Assembly (NCBI RefSeq): GCF_030406605.1
Contig: NZ_CP129104.1
Span: 818,072-882,071 of the forward strand
DNA: 64,000 bases
Direction of reading: 5' to 3'
Source: Curtobacterium sp. 458
GTDB lineage: Bacteria; Actinomycetota; Actinomycetes; Actinomycetales; Microbacteriaceae
The notes below the pieces were generated by a model, which saw only the letters and a list, made by a program, of their open reading frames with translations, did not search any database and had not been told where the DNA came from. This document shows, one piece after another, positions 50,281 through 59,017 of this stretch. Numbering within the stretch: the first letter of the stretch is position 1; every line of letters starts with the position of its first letter. A program made the translations under genes and the position numbers.

Positions 50281-51745
50281 AGAGCGAGCCGGTGGGGCGG
50301 GCGACGTACGGCAGGAGCTGGTTCGGGAGCCACACGGCGCGCTCGACCACGCCGACGCCGGGCTTGGCAGCCTCGATCATCTGGCCGTTGCCGGTGTAGA
50401 TCGAGTCGTGGTAACCCCCGCTGGCGGTTCCGTTGTTCGAGTAGAAGAGGATGTCGCCCGGCTGCCGCTGCGAGAGCGGGACGAGCCGACCGATCGACGC
50501 GAAGTAGTTGTACTGCCAGACGACGTTGTGGCCACCGGTCGCGACGCCCTGGGATCCGTACGCCCCCATCACGAGACCGGAGCAGTCCCAGGAGTTCGGG
50601 CCGGCGTCGCCCCAGCCGTACGGGTCGCCGAGCTGCGCGCGAGCGAACGCGATCGCGCCGGCTGCCTTCGAGGGGCTGCTGGGCGGCGGTGTCGGGGTCG
50701 GCTTCGCCGGGGTGGGCTTGCTCGGCTGCGGCTTGGACGGAGCGGGCTGCGCCGGACTCGGGTTGCTCGGGGCGGGGTTCGCCGGGGACGGGTTGCTCGG
50801 GGACGGGTTGGTCGAGGAGCCGCCGCCGCTGGGCTTCGTCGACGTGGAACCGCCGCCGGAGCCGGGGTTCGTCGTCGTCGAGCCGCCACCGGTGCCCGGG
50901 TTCGTCGGGGTCGATCCCCCGGTCGCCGGGCTCGTCGTCGATGCACCGGTGTCGCCCGCGGTCGGCCCTGCTTGCGCGGCGAGTTCGACCTCGGCCCGCT
51001 TCGCCTGCTGCGTGTTCCAGTAGGCGGTCTCCGTGGCGACGCTCGTGCCCTTGAGGTAGGCGAGCTGCTTCAGGACGACCTCCTGCTGGTCCTGCTCGCG
51101 CTGGAGGCGTCCCTGCGCGTCCGACGAAGCGTCCTTCGCCTCGGCGAGCGCGGACTTCGTCGCGTCGGTCGCCTGCGCGAGCGCCGTCGTCGCCTGCCGC
51201 TGCTGGGCGGCGAGGGAGTCGACGGTGTTCTGGTCGGCCTGCGCCCGCGCCAGCACGGTCGCCGAGCGCTCGGACAGGTGCGACATCGTGCCGACGCGGT
51301 AGAGCAGGTCCTTCGCGTCCCGCGTGTCGACGAGCATCGAGGTCGACAGGTCCCCGCCACCGGTCCGGGCGAGCTCGACGACGAGCCCGGCCACCTGCGC
51401 CGCCGAGTCACGGGCCGTGGCCTTCGCGCGCTTCGCCTGGTCGGCCAGGTCGTCGAGGTCCGACTGGGCCTCCTGCTGCTCCGACGCCGCGAGCGAGAAG
51501 GTCTGCGCAGCCTGCTGCTCGGCGATCGACGCACGGTCGGACTCGTCCTGCAGGTCCTCGAGGCGCGAGCCCAGCTCGTCGACGGTCTGCTGCGCCGCCG
51601 CCGCGTCGGACTTCGCAGCCCGCACGTCGTCCCAGCTCGGGGCCGACGGGGTCGCCTGCGCCGGGGCGGCGAGGGCGACCGACAGGCCGATGCCGAGGAC
51701 GGCGACGACCGCGGTGCAGGTCAGGGACCGGGCGGGCTGCTTCAT
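50279..51745 (-). CDS. Secreted NlpC/P60 peptidoglycan endopeptidase
   Basis: A 488-aa exported protein: signal peptide (residues 1-32, APAQA cleavage), coiled-coil (about 40-260), Thr/Gly/Ser then Pro/Ser/Asn/Ala-rich linker (about 265-370), and C-terminal NlpC/P60 domain with catalytic Cys in NSWDCSGLVMGAYG and His in GGYHDSIYTG. Cleaves stem peptides in the cell wall, RipA/DIP1281-like. AGGAGG lies 15 bases before the ATG, a little far. Follows the M23 gene by 34 bp with the same N-terminal architecture (PSWDDV motif). Confidence 0.92.
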   Translation of the reverse strand: MKQPARSLTCTAVVAVLGIGLSVALAAPAQATPSAPSWDDVRAAKSDAAAAQQTVDELGSRLEDLQDESDRASIAEQQAAQTFSLAASEQQEAQSDLDDLADQAKRAKATARDSAAQVAGLVVELARTGGGDLSTSMLVDTRDAKDLLYRVGTMSHLSERSATVLARAQADQNTVDSLAAQQRQATTALAQATDATKSALAEAKDASSDAQGRLQREQDQQEVVLKQLAYLKGTSVATETAYWNTQQAKRAEVELAAQAGPTAGDTGASTTSPATGGSTPTNPGTGGGSTTTNPGSGGGSTSTKPSGGGSSTNPSPSNPSPANPAPSNPSPAQPAPSKPQPSKPTPAKPTPTPPPSSPSKAAGAIAFARAQLGDPYGWGDAGPNSWDCSGLVMGAYGSQGVATGGHNVVWQYNYFASIGRLVPLSQRQPGDILFYSNNGTASGGYHDSIYTGNGQMIEAAKPGVGVVERAVWLPNQLLPYVARPTGSL

Positions 51746-51779
51746 GGGTCGGGTCAACGCCTCCTGGCGACGCTCGTGG

Positions 51780-53054
51780 TCATACCGAGATCCCCCGCGC
51801 TGCCATGAAGGGGACCGGGTCGGTGGCGGCACCGTTGACCCGGGTCTCGAAGTGGAGGTGGCACCCGGTCGACCAGCCGGTCGAGCCGATCTTCGCGATC
51901 TGCTGTCCGGCACTGACGTGCTGGCCGTAGGCGACCAGGATCCCGCCGTCGACGATGTGGCCGTACGCCGTGGAGATGCCGCCGCCGTTGTCCAGGACGA
52001 CCTCGTTGCCGTACCCGCCGCCGTTGCCCGCGAAGGTCACGGTGCCGTCGTGCGCGGCGTAGATCGGGGAGTAGCAGGCGGGCGCGAGGTCGACGCCGGC
52101 GTGGAGTGCCGTGGCGTGCGTGTACGGGTCGACGCGCATGCCGAACCCGCTGGTCTGGTAGCCGCCGGCGGGGCGGACCCAGCCGGACGAGTTCGGCGCC
52201 CCACCGCCCGAGCCGCCCTGGCTCGTCGCGGCCGCGCGGGCGGCGGCACGGGCGGCCGCGGCGGCGATGCGCGCCTGCCGCTTCTTCTCCTCCTCGACCC
52301 CCTTGCGGTACTTCGCCTCGACGCCGTGCTGCTTGGTGGTGAGGAGGGTGAGCTGCGCCTCCAGGCGGTCCTGGTTGTCGTTCTGCGCGTCGACGGCGGT
52401 CTGGGCGGCGTCCGCAGCGCCCTGTGCCTGCTGCATCTTCGCCTCGGCAGCGTCCGCGAGGGAGCCGAGGGCACGCTGCGCGACGTCCGCCTTGTCGGCG
52501 AGGCCCTGTGCCGTGCCGCGGTCCTGCGAGGCCTGCGCGTAGATGCCGTCCGCCTGCTCGCTGAGCTTCGACATCGCCCCGAGTTCGTAGAGCAGGTCGC
52601 CGGACTTGCCCGGGTGCGTCAGGAGGTCGGTCGAGACGTCGCTCGAGCTCGCACGGCCGAGCTGTGCCGCGAGCTGGCCGGCCTGGGCCTCCGACGCGGC
52701 GGCGGTCTTCTTCGCCTCGTCCGCCTGCCCCTGGAGCTTCTGCTGCTTGAGCGTCGCCTGGTCGTACTCCGTCTGCGCCGTCTGGTAGGCCGTGCCTGCT
52801 GCCTCCGCGGCCTTCTGCTTCGCGGCGGCCTCGTCCTTCAGGGTCTCGATCAACGACTTGATCTCGGAGACCTTGTCCTGCTGGGCCTGCGTGGAGGCCT
52901 TGGCCTTCTCCACGTCGTCCCAGCTCGGGTAGCTCGCGGCACTGGCCGGCCCGCTCGGCGTGAGCGCGGCGAGGGTCCCCGCGGTGAGCGCGACGGCGAC
53001 CGCTGCGGCGACGAGGCGGCTGCGGGAGCGGAGGGAGAACGGTGAGGTCGACAT
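51780..53054 (-). CDS. Secreted M23-family metallopeptidase
   Basis: A 424-aa exported protein: signal peptide (SASA-type cleavage near residue 40), long coiled-coil (about 45-285) starting PSWDDVEKAKAS, then an M23 LytM-like domain with the first zinc ligand in HAGVDLAP, the GYGNEVVLDNGGG segment, and HLHFETRVNG. Peptidoglycan hydrolase of the EnvC/NlpD type. Coiled-coil is homologous in layout to the downstream NlpC/P60 protein, so the pair is probably a duplicated backbone with exchanged catalytic domains. Confidence 0.92.
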   Translation of the reverse strand: MSTSPFSLRSRSRLVAAAVAVALTAGTLAALTPSGPASAASYPSWDDVEKAKASTQAQQDKVSEIKSLIETLKDEAAAKQKAAEAAGTAYQTAQTEYDQATLKQQKLQGQADEAKKTAAASEAQAGQLAAQLGRASSSDVSTDLLTHPGKSGDLLYELGAMSKLSEQADGIYAQASQDRGTAQGLADKADVAQRALGSLADAAEAKMQQAQGAADAAQTAVDAQNDNQDRLEAQLTLLTTKQHGVEAKYRKGVEEEKKRQARIAAAAARAAARAAATSQGGSGGGAPNSSGWVRPAGGYQTSGFGMRVDPYTHATALHAGVDLAPACYSPIYAAHDGTVTFAGNGGGYGNEVVLDNGGGISTAYGHIVDGGILVAYGQHVSAGQQIAKIGSTGWSTGCHLHFETRVNGAATDPVPFMAARGISV

Positions 53055-53067
53055 GTGTCTCGATTTC

Positions 53068-53123
53068 GTAACAGCGCGGCAAGGCTCACGCACGTAACAC
53101 TGTTAACAGACGCAACAGTAACA
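53068..53123. promoter_or_regulatory. GTAACA repeat cluster upstream of cell-wall hydrolases (MtrA-like boxes)
   Basis: GTAACA at 53068, GTAACAC at 53094, GTTAACA at 53102, GCAACA at 53112 and GTAACA at 53118. Direct GTAAC-type repeats are the known style of MtrA sites in actinobacteria, and peptidoglycan hydrolases are classical MtrA targets. The remainder of 53055-53356 shows only the tRNA promoter. Confidence 0.5.
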
Positions 53124-53297
53124 ACAGGTGTCGCAGCCGGTCACCCCTCGTGCGAGGGGCAGCACGGTGCGACGACGATGCTCGCACGCGGGCACCGACG
53201 GCACGGATCGGAGCCTGGTGCTCCACGGTGAGTGAATGCCCGCGGACCGGTCGGGCCCACGCGACACGCCGGGGATGCCACGCCGAGGCCGCTCGAT

Positions 53298-53326
53298 TTG
53301 TGAAACGCGGGGGGCATCCGTATGCT
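53298..53326 (+). promoter_or_regulatory. Promoter of the tRNA-Glu-Asp-Phe cluster
   Basis: TTGTGA (-35, 53298-53303), 17-bp spacer, TATGCT (-10, 53321-53326), 30 bp before tRNA-Glu. Closest match to a vegetative sigma consensus in the window. Confidence 0.6.
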
Positions 53327-53356
53327 TGTCCATCGGTAGCGCACTGCACCGCTTGC

Positions 53357-53429
53357 GGCCCTATCGTTTAGTGGCCTAGGACACCGCCCTTTCACGGCGG
53401 CAGCACGGGTTCGAATCCCGTTGGGGTCA
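53357..53429 (+). tRNA. tRNA-Glu (UUC)
   Basis: 73 nt without encoded CCA. Acceptor GGCCCTA with TGGGGTC, anticodon stem CCGCC/GGCGG around loop CTTTCAC (anticodon TTC), T-arm CGGGTTCGAATCCCG. Confidence 0.95.
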
Positions 53430-53503
53430 CTCTTCGTGAGTGAGCAGGCAGGCAGAGCAACACCGAGCAAGACAGCAGTTCAAGCAAGACAGTAATTCAA
53501 CAT

Positions 53504-53580
53504 GGCCCTGTAGCGCAGTTGGTTAGCGTGCCGCCCTGTCACGGCGGAGGTCGCGGGTTCAAGTCCCGTCAGGGTCGCCA
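53504..53580 (+). tRNA. tRNA-Asp (GUC)
   Basis: 77 nt including CCA. Acceptor GGCCCTG with CAGGGTC, anticodon loop CTGTCAC (GTC), T-arm CGGGTTCAAGTCCCG. Confidence 0.95.
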
Positions 53581-53581
53581 C

Positions 53582-53654
53582 GGCTGGATAGCTCAGTTGG
53601 TAGAGCGTTCGACTGAAAATCGAAAGGTCCACGGATCGATGCCGTGTCCAGCCA
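53582..53654 (+). tRNA. tRNA-Phe (GAA)
   Basis: 73 nt, starting 2 bp after tRNA-Asp. Acceptor GGCTGGA with TCCAGCC, anticodon loop CTGAAAA (GAA), no encoded CCA. Confidence 0.95.
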
Positions 53655-53659
53655 CGGTG

Positions 53660-53689
53660 AAAGGCCCCCTACTCCGGTAGGGGGCCTTT
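53660..53689 (+). terminator. Terminator of the tRNA cluster
   Basis: AAAGGCCCCCTAC (53660-53672) with GTAGGGGGCCTTT (53677-53689), loop TCCG, followed by T. Classical intrinsic terminator. Confidence 0.9.
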
Positions 53690-53731
53690 TCGCGTTCCGT
53701 GGTGTCCCGCAGTGGTTGCGCGGGGCTTCCG

Positions 53732-54742
53732 CTACGCCTCGCGGGTCTTCGGGCTGCTGTCGTTCGTCTTCGCCGGGTCCCGCTCGACCACACCGCCGAG
53801 GGCGTCGTCGATCCGTGACATCAGCTCCGCGGGGATCGTGACCCCGGCAGCGCCGGCGTTGTCGTGCACCTGCTCCGGCCGCGACGCCCCGATGATCGCC
53901 GACGCCACGTTCTCGTTCTGCAGCACCCACGCGACCGCGAGCTGGGCCATCGACAGGTCCAGTTCGTCGGCGATCGGCTTGAGCTCCTGCACGGCCGTGA
54001 GCACCTCGTCGTTCATGAAGCGCTGGATCATCTTCGCGCCGCCCTTGTCGTCGGTCGCGCGCGAGCCCTCCGGCAGCGGCTGACCCGGCTGGTACTTCCC
54101 GGTCAGGACGCCCTGGGCGATCGGCGACCAGACGATCTGCGAGATGCCCAGTTCCTTCGACGTCGGCACGACCTCGCCTTCGATGACCCGCCAGAGCGCG
54201 GAGTACTGCGGCTGGTTCGAGATGAGCTGCACGCCGAGGTCGTCGGCGAGCTCGTGCCCGGCCCGGAGCTGCTCGGCCGTCCACTCGCTCACGCCGATGT
54301 ACAGCGCCTTGCCCTGACGCACGACGTCCGCGAAGGCGAGCATGGTCTCCTCGAGCGGGGTCTCGTGGTCGAACCGGTGCGCCTGGTAGAGGTCGACGTA
54401 GTCCGTCTGCAGGCGCTCGAGCGACCCGTCGATCGACTCGAGGATGTGCTTCCGGCTCAGACCGGTGTCGTTGTGACCCTTCGGTCCGGTGGGTCCGAAC
54501 ACCTTCGTGGCGATCTCGAGCGACTGCCGCCGCTCCCCCTTGAGCGCTTCGCCGAGGACGGTCTCGGCGCCGGTGTTCGCGTAGACGTCGGCGGTGTCGA
54601 ACGTCGAGATGCCGACGTCGAGCGCTGCCCGGACGCAGGCGATGGCCGCGTCGTTCTCGACCTGGGAGGCGTGGGTCAGCCAGTTGCCGTAGGTGATCTC
54701 GGAGACCTTGAGGCCCGAGTTGCCGAGGTAGCGGTACTCCAT
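53732..54742 (-). CDS. Aldo/keto reductase (Kv-beta-like subfamily)
   Basis: A 336-aa NADPH-dependent oxidoreductase: YRYLGNSGLKVSEITYGNWL, FDTADVYANTGAE with catalytic Tyr and Asp, ATKVFG with Lys, LYQAHRFD with His, and IIGASRPEQV cofactor binding. GGAG Shine-Dalgarno. Substrate unknown. Confidence 0.92.
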   Translation of the reverse strand: MEYRYLGNSGLKVSEITYGNWLTHASQVENDAAIACVRAALDVGISTFDTADVYANTGAETVLGEALKGERRQSLEIATKVFGPTGPKGHNDTGLSRKHILESIDGSLERLQTDYVDLYQAHRFDHETPLEETMLAFADVVRQGKALYIGVSEWTAEQLRAGHELADDLGVQLISNQPQYSALWRVIEGEVVPTSKELGISQIVWSPIAQGVLTGKYQPGQPLPEGSRATDDKGGAKMIQRFMNDEVLTAVQELKPIADELDLSMAQLAVAWVLQNENVASAIIGASRPEQVHDNAGAAGVTIPAELMSRIDDALGGVVERDPAKTNDSSPKTREA

Positions 54743-55050
54743 GTGCGTGTCACTCCTGTCGTGGACCGCATCGGTGCGGTCCGAACCGTGACGGTAGTCC
54801 GCCAGCCCCGCACGGCGACCAGCAACTGTAGGGTGATGTATCAGCGTGACGCGCCGGGGCAAGACGAAACCCCGGCGATGTGGCCGGGGCCAGTGATCGT
54901 TCCGGGGTCTTCGGGCTCATCATGGCAGCCACCGCAGTGACGGGACAAGTCCGACCGCAAGTGCGGTCCTCGCCACCCGACCCAGCCCCTGAGGTGCAGG
55001 ATCGCAGGGGTGCGGCGCAACGCGGTGCCGCGGGGAGCGAGGGAGCATCC

Positions 55051-56043
55051 ATGACCGGAGCGAGTGTCCTGTTCATCGGCGGGAGCGGCGTGATCAGCGC
55101 CGCGTGCGTCCGCGAAGCCGTCGAGCAGGGGTTCGACGTGACGGTGCTCAACCGGGGGACCACCGGGGGCAGGCCGATCCCAGAGGGTGTGACGCGCCTC
55201 CAGGCCGACGTCTCGGACCGCGCCGCCCTGGCGGAAGCGCTGGGCGACCGTCGGTGGGACGTCGTCATCAACTGGATCGCGTTCACCCCCGACCAGGTGC
55301 AGGCCGACGTGGAGACCTTCGCCGGGAGGACGCGGCAGTACGTGTTCATCAGCTCGGCGTCGGCGTACCAGACCCCGGCGACCCACCTGCCGATCACGGA
55401 GTCGACGCCGTTGAAGAACCCCTACTGGCAGTACTCGCGCGACAAGATCGCGTGCGAGGAACTGCTCGTGCAGGCGTACCGCGAGCAGGACTTCCCGGTC
55501 ACGATCATCCGGCCGTCGCACACGTACGACGAGACGAAGCTCCCGCTGACCGGCGGCTGGACCGCGGTCGCCCGCATGCGCGCGGGCAAGCCCATCATCA
55601 TCACGGGTGATGGCTCGTCGCTCTGGACGCTGACGAACAGCCGGGACTTCGCGGTCGGCTTCACGGGGCTGCTCGACAACGCCTCGGCGATCGGCGAGGC
55701 CTTCACGATCACGAGCGACGAGGCGCCGACCTGGAACCAGATCGCGCAGGAGATCGCTGCGGCGGCGGGCGTCGACGACCTGCGGATCCTGCACGTGCCC
55801 GCGGACGCGATCAACGCGGTGGACCCGGAGTGGGGTGCGGCGCTGCTCGGCGACAAGGCGAACAGCTCGGTGTTCGACAACAGCAAGGTGCGCTCGCTCG
55901 TGCCGTGGTACCGGCCGCGGATCCCCTACCGTCAGGGCGTGCGCGAGGTGATCGCCTGGTACGAGGCGCACCCGGAGGAGCAGGTCGTCGACGAACGGCT
56001 CGACGGGCTGATGGACGAGCTCGCGGAGCGCTGGGCGGTCTGA
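55051..56043 (+). CDS. NAD-dependent epimerase/dehydratase family protein
   Basis: A 330-aa extended-SDR protein. N-terminal VLFIGGSGVISAACV replaces the usual GxxGxxG with GGSGVIS; ISSASAYQTP and Y-x3-K in YSRDKIACEELL; C-terminal NAD-binding epimerase features. Similar to reductases annotated near isoprenoid or sugar metabolism, but substrate not assigned. GGGAGCA Shine-Dalgarno. Confidence 0.85.
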   Translation: MTGASVLFIGGSGVISAACVREAVEQGFDVTVLNRGTTGGRPIPEGVTRLQADVSDRAALAEALGDRRWDVVINWIAFTPDQVQADVETFAGRTRQYVFISSASAYQTPATHLPITESTPLKNPYWQYSRDKIACEELLVQAYREQDFPVTIIRPSHTYDETKLPLTGGWTAVARMRAGKPIIITGDGSSLWTLTNSRDFAVGFTGLLDNASAIGEAFTITSDEAPTWNQIAQEIAAAAGVDDLRILHVPADAINAVDPEWGAALLGDKANSSVFDNSKVRSLVPWYRPRIPYRQGVREVIAWYEAHPEEQVVDERLDGLMDELAERWAV

Positions 56044-56074
56044 CGCGGGCGCGGTCGCGGTCGCGTCCGATGAA

Positions 56075-56129
56075 CCACGAAAGCGACATCGAACCGGGCC
56101 GCGGACCTGGTTCGATGTCGCTTTCGTGG
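56075..56129. terminator. 21-bp perfect inverted repeat between convergent genes
   Basis: Arm CCACGAAAGCGACATCGAAC plus C (56075-56095) and its exact complement (56109-56129), 13-nt loop. Unusually long and less GC-rich than its surroundings. Probable bidirectional terminator. Confidence 0.75.
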
Positions 56130-56187
56130 TGCGACTCGCGGGGCGCGCGCACCCACCGGCCGGGAGGCACGGCGCGCGCCCGCCCCG

Positions 56188-57411
56188 TCAGCTGCGGGCG
56201 CGCAGGACCTCGCCGAGCACGTCGATGGCGTGGCGCACCTCGTCGTCGGTGACGACGAGCGGCGGCGCGAAGCGGATCGTCGAGCCGTGGGTGTCCTTCA
56301 CGAGGACGCCGCGGTCGGCCATGTCGTGCGCGATCTCCTTGCCGGTCCCGAGCGCCGGGTCGATGTCGATCCCGGCCCAGAGCCCGGCCACGCGGTGCGT
56401 CACGACGCCCTGGCCGACGAGGTCCTCGAGCAGCCCGCGGAGCAGCGGCTCGCCGTCGAGGGCCCGCTGCTGGAACGTGCCCTCGCCGAGCATGACCACG
56501 ACCTCGGAGCCGACGGCGGCCGCGAGCGGGTTCCCGCCGAACGTCGAGCCGTGCTCGCCCGGGCGCAGGACGCCCAGGACGTCGCGGCGACCGACCACGG
56601 CGGACACCGGGACGATCCCGCCGCCGAGCGCCTTGCCGAGCGTGATGAGGTCCGGCGTGACGCCGACGCGCTGCACCGCGAGGGTGTGCCCGGTGCGGCC
56701 GAGGCCGGACTGGATCTCGTCGGCGACGAGCAGGGCGCCGAACTCGTCGCAGACCTCGCGGACGGCGGGGAGGTACGACGCCGGCGGTATGACCACGCCG
56801 CCCTCGCCCTGGATCGGCTCGAGCAGCACGGCGACGACGGTCTCGTCCATCGCTGCTCGCAACGCCGCGGCATCGCCGTACGGCACCGTGCGGAACCCGG
56901 GCGTGAACGGCCCGAAGTCGTCACGGGCCGACGGGTCGTCCGAGAAGGAGACGATCGTGGTCGTGCGGCCGTGGAAGTTCCCGGACGCGACGATGATCGT
57001 GGCACGGTCGGCCGGGACGCCCTTCACGCGGTAGCCCCAGGCGCGGGAGACCTTGATCGCGGACTCGACGGCCTCGGCTCCGGTGTTCATCGGGAGCACC
57101 ATGTCGGTGCCCGTCAGGTCGGCGAGGGCCGCGGCGAACGGCCCGAGGCGGTCGTTCACGAACGCGCGGCTCGTCAGCGTGACCCGGTCGAGCTGGGCCC
57201 GGGCGGCGTCGAGGAGGCGGGCGTTGCCGTGGCCGAAGTTCACCGCGGAGTACGCGGCGAGCCCGTCGAGGTAGCGCTTCCCGTCGACGTCCGTAACCCA
57301 CGCCCCGTCACCCGACGCGATGACGACGGGCAGCGGGCTGTAGTTGTGGGCGAGGGAGCGGTCCTCGACGGCGAGCGCAGCAGCGGTGGCGGTGCCGGTC
57401 GCGGTGCTCAT
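56188..57411 (-). CDS. rocD: Ornithine aminotransferase
   Basis: A 407-aa class III PLP aminotransferase converting ornithine to glutamate semialdehyde. NTGAEAVESAIKVSRAWGY, EPIQGEGGVVIPP, DEIQSGLGRTG, and the PLP Lys in LITLGKALGGG. Its ATG overlaps the stop of the upstream ddaH-like gene (TGATG), so the pair is co-translated. Confidence 0.93.
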   Translation of the reverse strand: MSTATGTATAAALAVEDRSLAHNYSPLPVVIASGDGAWVTDVDGKRYLDGLAAYSAVNFGHGNARLLDAARAQLDRVTLTSRAFVNDRLGPFAAALADLTGTDMVLPMNTGAEAVESAIKVSRAWGYRVKGVPADRATIIVASGNFHGRTTTIVSFSDDPSARDDFGPFTPGFRTVPYGDAAALRAAMDETVVAVLLEPIQGEGGVVIPPASYLPAVREVCDEFGALLVADEIQSGLGRTGHTLAVQRVGVTPDLITLGKALGGGIVPVSAVVGRRDVLGVLRPGEHGSTFGGNPLAAAVGSEVVVMLGEGTFQQRALDGEPLLRGLLEDLVGQGVVTHRVAGLWAGIDIDPALGTGKEIAHDMADRGVLVKDTHGSTIRFAPPLVVTDDEVRHAIDVLGEVLRARS

Positions 57412-58301
57412 CAGGACCGCGCGACCGAGTTGCCGGTGCCGACCGGGTGCAGGTCGAGCGTGCAGCACTTCACACCGCCGCCGCCGAGCAGCAGCTCGGA
57501 CAGGTCGACGCCGATCGGGTTGTAGCCCTTCTCCCGCAGCTGCTCCGCGAACGTCGTGGCGCGCGACGCGATCACGACGTTGTACCCGTCGGAGTACGAG
57601 TTCAGCCCGAGGATCGCGGCGTCCTCCTCGGTCGCGATGATCGCGTCCGGGAAGCGCTCGCGCAGGATCGCGAGCGAGGCGTCGTCGAAGGCGCTCTCGA
57701 GGTAGGCGATGTTCGAGGTGCCGTCGGCCGCGGGTTCCGGGTCGAGCACCGCGATGGCCGTGTCGAGGTGGTAGAAGTTCGGGTTGATCAGCTTGAGCGT
57801 GACGACCTCGCGGCCGTAGATCGTCGCGAGCTCCTCGTGCGAGGTGCTGTCGGAGCGGAACCCGGTCCCGGCGAAGATGGTGTCCCCGATGAGCAGGAAG
57901 TCGCCCTCACCCTCGTTCGTCTCCTCGGGCTCGGCCACGGTCAGGCCCGCGCTGCGGAACCAGTCCATGTACGCGGGGCCCTCGGGCTGGCGCTCGGGGT
58001 ACTGGAACTTCGCGCCGTACGCGACGCCGTCGAGCACGAACCCGCCGTTGGCCGCGTAGACCATGTCCGGCAGGCCCTCGATCGGCTCGATGTACGAGAT
58101 GTCGAAGCCGAGCTGCTCGTAGACGTCGACGAGCGACTGCCACTGCTCGACGGCCTTCGACGTGTCGGTCGGCTCCTCGGGGTGCATCCACGGGTTGATC
58201 CGGTAGCTGACCGTGTAGTGGGTCGGCTTGCACATGAGGATCGTGCGCTTGGTGGCGACACGGGCCGGAGCGGCGAGGGATTCGGGAGCGGTGTTCGACA
58301 T
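57411..58301 (-). CDS. Dimethylarginine dimethylaminohydrolase / arginine-deiminase-fold enzyme
   Basis: A 296-aa amidinotransferase-fold enzyme. MCKPTHYTVSYRINPWM (substrate-loop), NGGFVLDG, FYHLDTAIAVLD with catalytic His/Asp, and the C-terminal GGGGVKCCTLDL with nucleophile probably C280. It would release ornithine or citrulline from (methyl)arginine, feeding rocD. AGGAGG Shine-Dalgarno before ATG. Confidence 0.88.
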   Translation of the reverse strand: MSNTAPESLAAPARVATKRTILMCKPTHYTVSYRINPWMHPEEPTDTSKAVEQWQSLVDVYEQLGFDISYIEPIEGLPDMVYAANGGFVLDGVAYGAKFQYPERQPEGPAYMDWFRSAGLTVAEPEETNEGEGDFLLIGDTIFAGTGFRSDSTSHEELATIYGREVVTLKLINPNFYHLDTAIAVLDPEPAADGTSNIAYLESAFDDASLAILRERFPDAIIATEEDAAILGLNSYSDGYNVVIASRATTFAEQLREKGYNPIGVDLSELLLGGGGVKCCTLDLHPVGTGNSVARS

Positions 58302-58422
58302 CAGTCCTCCTGGGGGACCGGGGCCCGAGCCTGCCAGGAACCACCACTGGACGAGTTGCAGAGCTCCGGCGAGATGCAGGCTCACTCGCCGTAGCGGACC
58401 AGGTCGACGCCGGTCCCGAGTC

Positions 58423-58546
58423 TTGCACACACCGTCCAGCGGGTGCAGTCCCCCACACTGCGGGGCAGTGGCACCCGTTCGGGTGACGCACGTTTCCTGC
58501 GCGGGACCCACCTGGCGTGCAAGAAGTCCGCGTAGCATTGGTGCAA
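58423..58546. promoter_or_regulatory. TTGCAC/GTGCAA repeats between ddaH-like and lrp genes
   Basis: TTGCAC at 58423-58428 and GTGCAA at 58517-58522 and 58541-58546, with flanks TCTTGCAC and GTGCAAGA. The symmetry and position fit Lrp/AsnC binding in the divergent promoter; the last copy overlaps the regulator start, suggesting autoregulation. Confidence 0.45.
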
Positions 58547-58983
58547 TGGATTCGCTCGACCACCGCATCCTGGATCAACTCCGGGAGAACGCCCGCGCCG
58601 GCTACGGCGACATCGGGTCGGTGGTCGGACTCTCGGCCTCCGCGGTGAAGCGTCGCGTCGACCGACTCGTCGCCGACGGTGTCATCCAGGGCTTCACGAT
58701 CAAGGTCGACCCCGCCGTCGAGGACCGCGGCACCGAGGCCTGGGTCGAGCTCTACTGCCGCGGCACCGTCTCGCCCGACGAACTGCGGTCGCTGCTCGAC
58801 AGCGTCCCCGAGGTCATCGACGCCGGCACCGTCACGGGCAGCGCCGACGCCGTCGTGCACATGCGCTCGCGTGACCTGCCCGCCCTCGAGGAGGCGCTCG
58901 ACAAGGTGCGGCTCGCACCGCAGGTCGACCACACCCGGAGCGCCATCGTGCTGTCCAAGCTGGTCACCCGCGAATCCGCCTGA
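58546..58983 (+). CDS. Lrp/AsnC-family regulator
   Basis: A 145-aa regulator: HTH in residues 4-50 (LDHRILDQLRENARAGYGDI, VGLSASAVKRRVDRL) and an RAM/AsnC ligand domain. Divergent from the arginine/ornithine catabolic pair, its probable target. TAGCAT lies seven bases before the ATG. Confidence 0.92.
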   Translation: MDSLDHRILDQLRENARAGYGDIGSVVGLSASAVKRRVDRLVADGVIQGFTIKVDPAVEDRGTEAWVELYCRGTVSPDELRSLLDSVPEVIDAGTVTGSADAVVHMRSRDLPALEEALDKVRLAPQVDHTRSAIVLSKLVTRESA

Positions 58984-59017
58984 CGACGGGGCGCCTCCGG
59001 CGCGTAGGTTCGCCCCT

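Noticed and set aside
53055..53340. A c-di-AMP (ydaO) riboswitch upstream of the M23 gene
   Set aside because: Such riboswitches often precede wall hydrolases in actinobacteria, but the conserved ydaO core elements were not seen here; GTAACA rep eats are present instead.
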